A stretch of DNA of 64,000 nt from Methylobacterium nonmethylotrophicum (lineage in GTDB: Bacteria > Pseudomonadota > Alphaproteobacteria > Rhizobiales > Beijerinckiaceae): positions 310,001 through 374,000 of the forward strand of contig NZ_SRLB01000002.1 of assembly GCF_004745635.1 (NCBI RefSeq), read 5' to 3'. A model generated the notes under the pieces. That model saw nothing but the letters and a program-made list of their open reading frames with translations, had not been told where the DNA came from and did not search any database. A program made the position numbers and the translations under genes. Positions 8,273-17,051 of the stretch are shown here, one piece after another. Every line of letters begins with the position of its first letter. The stretch's first letter is position 1.

Positions 8273-11200
8273 ATGGCGACGGAAAAGAAGCTCAAGGACC
8301 CGGCGGAAGCGGCGCTGTCGGCGATTGAGCAGGCCCTGAACCTGGACCATCCGGCGGAGGGGCAGCTATCCCCGTCGCGGGACGCGGCCGGCGACGGTGT
8401 CCGGGTCGAGCCCCGCCTCCCCGACGTGCACGATTCCGATCCGCTCTCGAACGCCGTCGCCCGCGAGCCCGGCTTCGACGGCAGCCCCCTGCCCGGTCCC
8501 CGCGACGGCCGGCGCGAGGGCGGGCTGCTGCCGCCCGACCGCTCCCTCGTGGCCAACGATGACCGCCGCAGCGTCGGCGCCCTGCAGCAGACCCTGCGGG
8601 TCGAGCCGTCGCGCGGGCCCTACCTCCTGGCGGGCCTGGCGGCGCTGGCCTGGCTCGCCGGCTTCGCGGCCCTTGCCTGGAGCCAGTCGGGCGGCGACCT
8701 GCGCGGCTTCGCCGCCGGGCTCACCGGCCTGCAGGGCGCGGTCGGCGCCGCCGCCGTGCTCGCGCCGGTGATGCTGTTCTTCATTGCCGCCATGCTGGCG
8801 GTGCGCGCCCAGGAGATGCGCCTCGTCGCCCGGGCGGTCGGCGAGGTGGCGATCCGGCTCGCCGAGCCCGAGGGCTTCTCGACCGACGCGGTCCTCACCA
8901 TGTCGCAGGCGGTCCGGCGCGAGGTCGCGGCGGTCGGCGACGGCGTCGAGCGGGCGCTCGCCCGCGCCGGCGAGCTCGAGACCCTGGTGCGGGGCGAGAT
9001 CTCGACCCTGGAACGGGCCTATTCGGACAACGAGATCCGCATCCGCACCCTCGTCGACGAGCTGGTGGCGCAGCGCGAATCCATCGTCGCCAACGCCGAG
9101 CGGGTGCGCGGGGCGATCCAGGGTTCGCACCACAACCTGACCCAGGAGCTCGACACCGCCGCCGAGCGCATCGTCACCGCCGTGGACGGCGTCGGCGAGC
9201 GGGTGACCGTGGCGCTCGGCGCCCGCGGCGAGGCGATCACGGCGGCGATCGGCGACCGCGGGGACGCGGTGACGGCCGCGCTCGCGGCGACCGGCGACCG
9301 GGTGGTGGAGGCCGTGGCCGGCCGCGGCGACGACCTGGTGCAGCGCCTCGTCGCCACCAGCGAGGGCGTGAAGTCCGATCTCGGCGCCGTCGGCGAGTCC
9401 CTCGGCCGCGCGCTCGAGAGCCGCGCCGTCGAGGTCACGCAGGCCTTCGAGCGCACCGGGGGCCTGCTCACCCGCACGCTGGCCGAGAATGCCGGCCAGG
9501 TCGCCCGCACGCTCGCGGAGACCGGCGCCGGCGTGATCGAGGCCCTCAACCGCGAGGGCGCCCAGGTCCGCGAGACCTTCGAGCGCTCGGCGCAGGGGCT
9601 GGAGGAGCGCTTCCTCGCCCGCGGCGGCGACCTCACCGACCGCTTCGCCGAGACCGGCACCGCCATCACCGAGCGCTTCGCGGCCTCCGGCAGCGCCATC
9701 GCGGCCCACATCTCCGACCGCGGCGTCGCGCTGCGCGAGGAGATCGAGCGGGCCGGCACCGGGGTCGTCCAGGCCATCGAGGCAAGGGCGGCGGTGGCCG
9801 AGGCCGGGCTCACCCGCGCCAGCGACGGCGTGATCGAGGCGTTCGGCGAGCGCGCGACCCAGGTGCGCGACGACCTCTCGGCCCTGGTGGAGGATGCGGC
9901 CCAGGCCCTCGGCGTGCGCGGCGCCGACCTGTCGGCCCGTCTCGCGGAGACGATCGGGCGCGTCGAGGAGGTTCTGGTCGGTCATGGCGGCGACCTCGAG
10001 CGCAGCCTGGCCTCGACCGGCGAGCGCGTCGCCGCCCTCGTGGGCGACCGCACCGCCGAGGCGGAAGGGCGCATCGGCCAGGCCCTCGATGGCCTGGCGG
10101 CCGCCTTCGAGACGAAGAGCCGCGGCCTGATCGACGGCCTCGACCGGCGCACGCAGGAGACCGAGGCCGCCCTCGCCCAGGCGGCCGACGCGCTGCAGGG
10201 CAGCTTCGAGGCCCGCACCGCCGGCGCCGGCGAGGCGTTGCGCCGCACGGCGGACGACCTCGGGGCCGATCTCGACGCCCGCGCCGACGCCCTCGCCGAG
10301 CGCTTCCGCGCCGCCGCCGCGGCGGCCACCGGCGAGGTCGGCGACCACACCGAGGCAGCGGCCGCCGCCTTCGCCCGCGCGGCCGAGGATGCCGGCCGCA
10401 CGGTCGCGCTCCGGGCCCAGTCGCTCGACGAGACCCTGCGGGGCACGGTCGCGGGCCTGGCGCGCCAAGCCGAGGACGTCGCCGCCGCCATCGCGCTCGC
10501 CACCGAGACCGCCACGGACGCCCTGGACGGCCGCACCGCCGCCCTGACCGCCGCCTTCGCAGCCGCCACCGACGAGGCCGGCCGCGCCGTCGCGGCCCGG
10601 CATCAATCCCTCGACGAGGCGCTGCGCGAGACGATCGAGCACCTGACCCGGCAGGCCGAGGACGTGGCCGCGGCGATCGCGCTCGCGGCCGAGAGCGCCA
10701 CCGGCGCCCTCGACGGCCGCACCGCCGCGGCCGCGGCGGCCTTCGCGGCCGCAGCCGGCGAGGCGAGCCGCCTCATCGGCGAGCGCACCGAGACGGCGGA
10801 TGCCAGCCTGCGCACCGCGCTCGCCGGCCTGGCCGAGCGGGCGGAAGCCGCCGCCGCGGCGCTGACCGCCTCGGCCGACACGGTCGGGGACGCGCTCCAG
10901 GCCCGCTCCGTCGAAGCCGCCGAGATCATGCGCCGCTCCGCCGAGCAGGCGACCGGGGCGCTCGGCACCCGCACGGTCGAGGTGGCGCATATCTTCCGGC
11001 GCACGCTGGAGACGACGGGCGCGGAGCTGGACGCCCGCAGCCAGGCAGCGACCGAGCTGTTCCGTCAGGCGACGGCGGCCTCGACGGGCGAGCTGGGCGC
11101 GCGGGCGGAGGAAGCCGCGGAGGTTCTGCGTCGGGCGGCCGAGACGGCGACCGGTGCGGTGGGCGCGCGGACGGCGGAGAGCGTGGAGGCGTTCCGGCAG

Positions 11201-14200
11201 GGGGCCGAGGAGGCGTCGGGTGCGCTGCAGGCGCGCCTGGCGGAGGCTTCGTCGTCCTTCGCCCGTGTGGCGGAGGAGGCCGCCCATCTGATCGGGTCGC
11301 GGGCGGGCGAGGCGGATGCGGCGCTGCACGGCGCGGTGGTGGGCCTGGCGGGCCGGGCCGAGGAGGCGGCGCTCGCCATCGGCCGCGCGGCCGAGACCGC
11401 GACGGGTGCGCTCGACGCCCGCCTCGCTGAGGTCGGGACGGCGTTCGACGGCCACGGCCGCAGCCTCACCGACCTGCTCGGCCGGCACGCCGACGAGACC
11501 CAGACCCGCCTCGCCGCGGTCGGCCGCGACATCGTGGTGGCGGTGGCGAGCCAGGGCGCCCGGGTCAACGACGCCCTCGAGAAGACCGGCACGGTGCTGG
11601 CGGGCGCGGCGGAGACCGGCGGCCGCGCGATCGACGAGGTGCTGACGAACCGCCTCGCGGCCTTGCAGGACGCGATCGCCCGCGGCGACATCCTGGCCGA
11701 CCGCATCTCCCGCGACACCCACGACCTCACCGAGAGCGTCGCCGGCCGCCTCGAGGAGATGGACCGCCTCATCACGGTCCAGGGCCGCGCCGTCGCCGAG
11801 ACCATCGCCGAGCGCACCCGCGAGGCGCGGGAGGCGGTCGAGGCGCAGCTCGGGGCGCTGGAGGACCGCTCGGCCAAGCGCACCGCCGAGATCGGCGCTA
11901 CCTTCAGCACCATGGTGGCGCATGTCGACCAGCATATCGGCGCCCGCGCCACGGCGCTCAACGAGGCCCTGATCGTGCGGGCCGGCGAGATGGCCCGGGT
12001 GATGGCCGAGGGCGGGCGCGAGGTCGCCCAGGCCCTCGACGGCCGCGCCGACGAGCTCGCCCGCGCCATCACGGCCCGCAGCCAGGCGATGAGCGACGCC
12101 CTCACGGCCCGGGTCGGCGAGATCGGCGACGAGCTCGGCCGGCGCACCGAGGAGCTGACCCGCAGCCTCGAAGCCGGCGCCGCCCGCTTCGACGAGCGGG
12201 TGATTGCCCGCCTCGAGGGCCTCGGCACGGCGCTCGAGGAGCGCGGCCGCATCGTCGACGAGACCTTCGGGGCCAAGGCCGAGGAGGCCCTGCGCCTGAT
12301 CGAGAGCCGCACCCGCGGTCTCGACGAGGAGCTGGGCGCGCGCACGCGCGAGCTCGTGACCTTCCTGGAGAGCTACGGCGGCGAGGCGAGCCGCGAGCTC
12401 GCGGTGCAGGCGGAGGCGATCCGCGCCGCCTTCGACGGCCGCAACGAGACCCTCGCGCGCCTCGTCGACGAGCGCATCGCCGCGCTGGCGCAGGAGATCG
12501 ATGAGCGCGGCCGGGCGATGGTCGGCTCGGTCGCCGGCCGCATGACCGAGCTGGCGCGCCTGTTCGACCGGGGCGGCACCGCGCTGGCCGACCTCATCGG
12601 GCGGCGCGGCGAGGCGGTCCTCGGCGCCCTGCGCCAATCCGTCGAGGAGGCCGACCGGGTGCTGGCCGAGGGGTCGGGCCGCCTCGAAGTCGCGGTCGGC
12701 GACCGCGGCACGGCGCTCGCGGCGCTCCTCGACGAGCGCGGAACCACGGTCGAGCGCCTGTTCGACGAGCGGCTGCAGGCGCTGGGCAGCCTCGTCGACG
12801 CGCAGGCCGCGACCCTGCGGGGTCTGCTCGACAGCCAGGCGGAGGCGCTCCATGCCGGCCTCGACGACCGGATCCGCGCCCTGCACGAGGCGCTCGAGCA
12901 GCGCGCCGCCGCGGTGAAGAGCCTCCTCGACGACCGGACCGGCACCCTCGGGGCGGTGCTGGACGACAGGGTCGGAACCCTGCGCGGCGTGCTCGCCGAG
13001 CGCGGCGACACCCTGGCCTCGGCCCTCGAGGAGCAGGTCGGCCGGGCGGTCGGCACCGTCGACGAGCGCACCCGCGCCCTCACGGGCCTGTTCGACGACC
13101 GCCTCGGGGCCCTCGACCACCTGGTGGAGAGGCGCGCCGCAGCGTTCGCGGAGGCGGTGGAGGCCGGCGGCGCGAGCCTGTCGGGCCGGATCGCGGCGGC
13201 CCTGCGCGACCTCGACCGTGTGATCGAGGCGCGGGCGCAGGCGCTCGAGACCAGCCTCGACCGGCGCGGCGAGGCGGTGGCGGGCCTCATCGCCTTCCGC
13301 GGCGAGGAGGCGGCCGGCCTGCTCGAGAGCCGCGTCGCGACGCTCGGGGACGCCGTGTCGCGCAGTGCCGAGGCGGTGTCCGGGCTCCTGGCCGAGCGCC
13401 AGGCCGGTCTCGACGACGCCCTCGACGGCCACCGCAGCGCGCTTGCCCAGACGCTCACCGAGCGGGTCGAGGCCCTGGCGGCTCTGCTGCAGGAGCGCGA
13501 GGCGGCGATCGCCGGCACGCTGGAGCGGAGCGGCGGCAACCTCGTGCGCCTGATCGACGTCCGGCAACGGGCGCTCGCCGAGCTGACCGGCGCCGGCGAC
13601 ACGCTCGCCCGCCGGGTGCAGGAGCGCATCGACGTGCTGGCCACCACGATCAGCCGCGGCGGCGATGCGCTGGCGGGCCTCCTCGACTCGCGCAACGCCG
13701 ACCTCGCCGAGACCTTCGACGGCCGCGGCGCGACGCTGACCGCCCTGCTCGACGCCCGCGTGGCCGAGCTGTCGGGCGCCCTCGAGCGCAGCCGTGCCGC
13801 CCTCGAGGCGGTGCTCAGCGGGCAGGTCGAGGTCCTGAGCCGGCGCCTCGACGCCGGCGGCGAGGCGATGGCCGAGCGGCTGCGGGCGAGCGTCGAGGCT
13901 CTCGGCGGCACCGTCGAGGAGCGCGCGGCGGCCTTCGGGATGCTGGTCGACGCCAAGGCGGCGGAGCTCGCCGCCCTGATGCAGGCCCGCACCGAGGCCC
14001 TGTCCGGCAGCGTCGACGAGCGCAGCGCCGCCTTCACGGCCCGGATCGACGGCCGCATGCGGGCCTTCGCGGCCCTGGTGGCGGCCCGCGGCGAAGCGCT
14101 CGCCGACGCCTTCGACGACCGCAGCGACGCCTACGCGGCCCTCGTGGACGCCCGCACGGCGGCGCTGACCGCGGCTCTCGACGAGCGGGTGGCGAGCCTG

Positions 14201-16501
14201 CACGGCGCCATGGACGAGCGCTCGGCGGCCCTCGCCGCGGCGGTGGACGAGCGCAGCGCGCAGCTCAGCTCGGGCTTCGATCGTCGCGCCGCGGCCTTCG
14301 CGGCGTTGGTCGACCAGCGCAGCACCACCCTCACCCGGGCGCTGGCCGAGACCGCCCGGGACCTCACCCAGGCGATCGACGGGCGCGGCGGCGAGCTCAC
14401 CCGCGGCCTCGCGGAGCGGGTCGAGACCCTGCGGCAGATCGTCGACGAGCGCGGCGGCGCCCTGACGCAGTCGCTCGAGGCGACGACCGCCTCGCTGCAC
14501 CGGACCATCGACCAGCAGGGCCAGGCCCTGGTGGCGGCGCTGGCCGCGGGCGGCGAGACGGTCGACGGGCTCGACCGCCAGGTCGCGCAGCTGCGCGGCC
14601 TGGTCGACGGGCCCGGCGCCGAGCTGGTCGCGGTCCTGGCCCAGCGCAGCGAGGCGCTGGAGCGGGCGGTGACCGAGGGCATGGGCGGCGCCGTCGCGGC
14701 GCTCGCCGAGCGGTCCGAGGCGCTGGCGGCGCTCTCGGCCGAGGCGGCCGAGACCCTGCGCCGCGCGGCGGACCAGGGCGCGGCCCGGGCGGTCGAGGCC
14801 CTGGCGCAGATCAACCAGCGTCTCGGGGGCGAGCTCGGCGGCCTGATCGGGCGCATCGAGGCGGCCTGCAACGCCCTGCAGGACCTCATTGGCCGCTCCG
14901 GCGAGAACCTGTCGGCGATCGAGGGCGGGCTCTCCGGCCGCGTGCAAGAGATCCAGGCGGCGCTGGCCGAGATCGCCGCCGAGACCGGCAAGGCCTCCGA
15001 CCGGGTCGCCGAGCAGGTCGGTGCGCTCCAGGGCGCGGCGACCGGGGCCCTGCGCCAGGCCGCCAGCCTCGCGGCGACGCTCGACGCCCGCGGCAAGGCC
15101 CTGACCGAGACCGCACGCCAGCATCTCGGCGACCTCACGGCCGCCGCCGGGGCGCTCGAGGGCGCGGAGGGCCGGGTGTCCGCCTCGCTCGGCGGGCGCC
15201 AGGCCGAGATCGACACCCTGCTCGGCAGCATCGACGCCCGCTCGGCGGCGCTCGCCGCCGCCACGGAGGGCGTCGGCGCCCGCGTCGAGGCCACGCTCAG
15301 GACGATCGAGGCCCGCACCCAGGCCCTCGGCCGCGAGATCGAGGCCAGCGCCCGTCAGGCGGGCAGCGCGGTGACGGAGGCGTTCGAGCGCCTGCGCACC
15401 GGCACCGGCCAGGAGGGCGAGCGGGCGGCCGAATCGGTCCGCCAGGCGGTGGCGGGCGCCTCCGGCGAGCTGCGCGAGGCCTTCGGCGACGCCGCCGAGC
15501 GCTTCCAGGGCACGGTCGAGTCGATGCGCACCATGGCGGGCGAGATCCGCCGCACCCTCGAGGAAATCCGCGGCGACCTGCAGCGCGGCGTGGTCAGCAT
15601 CCCGCAGGAGGCCCAGGATGCCACCGGCGAGATGCGCCGCGTGGTGGCCGAGCAGATCAAGGCGCTGAACGAGCTCTCGGCCCTTGTCTCGCGCTCGTCC
15701 CGCTCGGTCGACGTGGCGCTGCCCCGCGCCGCCGAGGCCGGCCGGCCCACCCCGGCGGCGGCGATCCCGGCACCCGCGACGCCAGCTCCCGCGGCCCCGC
15801 GGGCACAGGCACCGGTTCAGGCCCCGGCGCAAGCCTCCGGGCCGGCGCCGGCCCAGGCCCCGAAGCCCCCGGCCGCTGCAACCAAGCCTCCGGTCCAGTC
15901 CTCCGGGCAGCCGGCCGCCCGGAGCGCACCCGGCACCGTCCAGGAGCCGGCGCGCCCGGCGGCGCCGCAGGGCGCGGTCCGCCAGCCCGCGCCGCAGGCC
16001 GCGACCCGCGCGGGCACCGAGGCGCGCCGGGACGCCGCCCCGACGGCCCGCGCCGGCTCAGGCGGCTGGCTCTCCGACCTCCTCAGCCGCGCCTCCCAGG
16101 AGGACGAGGACGACGCAAAGCCCACCGGCAAGGCGGCCGGGCCCGCGGCCTCCGGGACGGCGGCGATCGACTCGATCTCGAGCAACATCGCCCGGATGAT
16201 CGAGCACCCGGCCGCGGTCGACCTGTGGGAGCGCTACCGGCGCGGCGAGTCGGACCTGTTCACCCGCCGCCTCTACACGGCGGAGGGCCAGCAGACCTTC
16301 GACGAGATCCGCCGCCGCTACCGCGCCGAGCCGGAATTCCGCCGCACCGTCGACCATTACGTGCGGGAGTTCGAGCGGCTGCTCGGCGAGGTCTCCCGCA
16401 CCGACAAGGACCCGCGCCGGGCCAACGCCTACCTCACCTCGGAGAGCGGCAAGGTCTACACCATGCTGGCCCATGCCAGCGGGCGCTTCGACGGGGCGTA
16501 G
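8273..16501 (+). CDS. Giant GPR/RgsE-like coiled-coil protein, probable growth-pole scaffold
   Basis: 2,742 residues. Residues 1-110 are polar and disordered. Two membrane segments lie at ~117-137 (YLLAGLAALAWLAGFAALAW) and ~154-178. From ~190 to ~2,480 the chain is an almost unbroken helical repeat rich in Ala, Glu, Arg and Leu. A Pro/Ala linker (~2,490-2,595) and a conserved C-terminal domain (~2,634-2,742, IDSISSNIARMIEHP to the end) follow. This architecture resembles GPR of Agrobacterium and RgsE of Sinorhizobium, large apolipoprotein-like proteins that form a ring at the growing pole. The name is by architecture, not by alignment. I chose ATG 8273 after ACGAGG; a longer frame from 8210 adds only Arg/Gly/Pro residues. 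Confidence 0.82.
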   Translation: MATEKKLKDPAEAALSAIEQALNLDHPAEGQLSPSRDAAGDGVRVEPRLPDVHDSDPLSNAVAREPGFDGSPLPGPRDGRREGGLLPPDRSLVANDDRRSVGALQQTLRVEPSRGPYLLAGLAALAWLAGFAALAWSQSGGDLRGFAAGLTGLQGAVGAAAVLAPVMLFFIAAMLAVRAQEMRLVARAVGEVAIRLAEPEGFSTDAVLTMSQAVRREVAAVGDGVERALARAGELETLVRGEISTLERAYSDNEIRIRTLVDELVAQRESIVANAERVRGAIQGSHHNLTQELDTAAERIVTAVDGVGERVTVALGARGEAITAAIGDRGDAVTAALAATGDRVVEAVAGRGDDLVQRLVATSEGVKSDLGAVGESLGRALESRAVEVTQAFERTGGLLTRTLAENAGQVARTLAETGAGVIEALNREGAQVRETFERSAQGLEERFLARGGDLTDRFAETGTAITERFAASGSAIAAHISDRGVALREEIERAGTGVVQAIEARAAVAEAGLTRASDGVIEAFGERATQVRDDLSALVEDAAQALGVRGADLSARLAETIGRVEEVLVGHGGDLERSLASTGERVAALVGDRTAEAEGRIGQALDGLAAAFETKSRGLIDGLDRRTQETEAALAQAADALQGSFEARTAGAGEALRRTADDLGADLDARADALAERFRAAAAAATGEVGDHTEAAAAAFARAAEDAGRTVALRAQSLDETLRGTVAGLARQAEDVAAAIALATETATDALDGRTAALTAAFAAATDEAGRAVAARHQSLDEALRETIEHLTRQAEDVAAAIALAAESATGALDGRTAAAAAAFAAAAGEASRLIGERTETADASLRTALAGLAERAEAAAAALTASADTVGDALQARSVEAAEIMRRSAEQATGALGTRTVEVAHIFRRTLETTGAELDARSQAATELFRQATAASTGELGARAEEAAEVLRRAAETATGAVGARTAESVEAFRQGAEEASGALQARLAEASSSFARVAEEAAHLIGSRAGEADAALHGAVVGLAGRAEEAALAIGRAAETATGALDARLAEVGTAFDGHGRSLTDLLGRHADETQTRLAAVGRDIVVAVASQGARVNDALEKTGTVLAGAAETGGRAIDEVLTNRLAALQDAIARGDILADRISRDTHDLTESVAGRLEEMDRLITVQGRAVAETIAERTREAREAVEAQLGALEDRSAKRTAEIGATFSTMVAHVDQHIGARATALNEALIVRAGEMARVMAEGGREVAQALDGRADELARAITARSQAMSDALTARVGEIGDELGRRTEELTRSLEAGAARFDERVIARLEGLGTALEERGRIVDETFGAKAEEALRLIESRTRGLDEELGARTRELVTFLESYGGEASRELAVQAEAIRAAFDGRNETLARLVDERIAALAQEIDERGRAMVGSVAGRMTELARLFDRGGTALADLIGRRGEAVLGALRQSVEEADRVLAEGSGRLEVAVGDRGTALAALLDERGTTVERLFDERLQALGSLVDAQAATLRGLLDSQAEALHAGLDDRIRALHEALEQRAAAVKSLLDDRTGTLGAVLDDRVGTLRGVLAERGDTLASALEEQVGRAVGTVDERTRALTGLFDDRLGALDHLVERRAAAFAEAVEAGGASLSGRIAAALRDLDRVIEARAQALETSLDRRGEAVAGLIAFRGEEAAGLLESRVATLGDAVSRSAEAVSGLLAERQAGLDDALDGHRSALAQTLTERVEALAALLQEREAAIAGTLERSGGNLVRLIDVRQRALAELTGAGDTLARRVQERIDVLATTISRGGDALAGLLDSRNADLAETFDGRGATLTALLDARVAELSGALERSRAALEAVLSGQVEVLSRRLDAGGEAMAERLRASVEALGGTVEERAAAFGMLVDAKAAELAALMQARTEALSGSVDERSAAFTARIDGRMRAFAALVAARGEALADAFDDRSDAYAALVDARTAALTAALDERVASLHGAMDERSAALAAAVDERSAQLSSGFDRRAAAFAALVDQRSTTLTRALAETARDLTQAIDGRGGELTRGLAERVETLRQIVDERGGALTQSLEATTASLHRTIDQQGQALVAALAAGGETVDGLDRQVAQLRGLVDGPGAELVAVLAQRSEALERAVTEGMGGAVAALAERSEALAALSAEAAETLRRAADQGAARAVEALAQINQRLGGELGGLIGRIEAACNALQDLIGRSGENLSAIEGGLSGRVQEIQAALAEIAAETGKASDRVAEQVGALQGAATGALRQAASLAATLDARGKALTETARQHLGDLTAAAGALEGAEGRVSASLGGRQAEIDTLLGSIDARSAALAAATEGVGARVEATLRTIEARTQALGREIEASARQAGSAVTEAFERLRTGTGQEGERAAESVRQAVAGASGELREAFGDAAERFQGTVESMRTMAGEIRRTLEEIRGDLQRGVVSIPQEAQDATGEMRRVVAEQIKALNELSALVSRSSRSVDVALPRAAEAGRPTPAAAIPAPATPAPAAPRAQAPVQAPAQASGPAPAQAPKPPAAATKPPVQSSGQPAARSAPGTVQEPARPAAPQGAVRQPAPQAATRAGTEARRDAAPTARAGSGGWLSDLLSRASQEDEDDAKPTGKAAGPAASGTAAIDSISSNIARMIEHPAAVDLWERYRRGESDLFTRRLYTAEGQQTFDEIRRRYRAEPEFRRTVDHYVREFERLLGEVSRTDKDPRRANAYLTSESGKVYTMLAHASGRFDGA
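9221..14542 (+). repeat. Tandem 33-nt (11-residue, hendecad) coding repeats in the giant gene
   Basis: The translation can be cut into consecutive 11-residue units from about residue 317 to at least 2,090. Examples in a row from residue 1970 are DERVASLHGAM, DERSAALAAAV, DERSAQLSSGF, DRRAAAFAALV, DQRSTTLTRAL. Position 3 is often Arg, position 7 Leu/Phe and position 11 hydrophobic. The phase shows few slips; one 10-residue unit occurs near residue 1763. This is the period of apolipoprotein-type and right-handed coiled-coil helices. A 62-residue segment is also duplicated at residues 716-777 and 778-839. Confidence 0.85.
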
Positions 16502-16530
16502 GCGCCGGACGCGGCCAGAGACGGATGAGA

Positions 16531-16567
16531 GACGCCCCCGGTCCGCATCGGATCGGGGGCGTCTTCG
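16531..16567 (+). terminator. Rho-independent-type terminator after the giant gene
   Basis: Perfect 10-bp stem GACGCCCCCG (16531-16540) and CGGGGGCGTC (16554-16563) with a 13-nt loop, followed by a short TT-containing tail. It lies 30 nt after the stop codon, which fits termination of the giant transcript. Confidence 0.75.
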
Positions 16568-16629
16568 CCTCGCGAGGCGCGAAACCGCTTCCGCCCGATC
16601 TGCTCTCATTGCGTGAGCGCGGGCCTTCT

Positions 16630-16848
16630 CCTCTCCCCGCGGGCGGGGAGAGGCCTTCACCCCCCCCTCGTCGGGGGTGGAGGGAGCCCGTAGGGCGAGG
16701 GCGAGGGGGTGTTTCCGGAAGTGCCCCATCCGGCACCTCCCCCTCACCGTCGGGTCGATCCCTAAGGGATCGATGCGCCGCCTCGCTGCGTTCCCTGACC
16801 GGGCGTGGGATCTTCGATCCCCAAGCCCTCCCCGCCCGCGGGGAGAGG
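16630..16848. repeat. Intergenic palindromic repeat element with inverted ends
   Basis: A roughly 220-bp non-coding element. Its left end is a perfect 11-bp hairpin CCTCTCCCCGC/GCGGGGAGAGG (16630-16653). Its right end (16828-16848) carries the same sequence in inverse orientation. Between them lie a GAGGGGGTG/CACCTCCCCCTC dyad, the palindrome ATCCCTAAGGGAT, and GGGATC-TTC-GATCCC. The whole resembles a paired REP/BIME-type element. The GGGATC-TTC-GATCCC motif recurs near 61.8 kb. The following 16850-17051 shows nothing I can identify. Confidence 0.6.
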
Positions 16849-17051
16849 TCATGCGCACCGCCCTTGCGTGGATCTGCAAGCTCACCGGGGAGAGGCTGGA
16901 CACGGGACAAGCCCTGTACGTGTCGGAGCGGAGCAAGCAGAAGCCGTCGGAATGGTGCCTGCGGTTCGCATGCGGTCAGATGCCGAGCGCAATGGCCGTC
17001 GTGGAAGAACAGCGGCCCTGCGATCACCTCCGCTTGGACCCTGCCGCCGGA

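Noticed and set aside
8366..15832. 2,488-codon minus-strand frame opposite the giant gene
   Set aside because: Composition (Arg, Gly, Leu, His) is that of a GC-rich shadow; the plus strand has regular 11-residue repeats, membrane segments, a ribosome site and a terminator.
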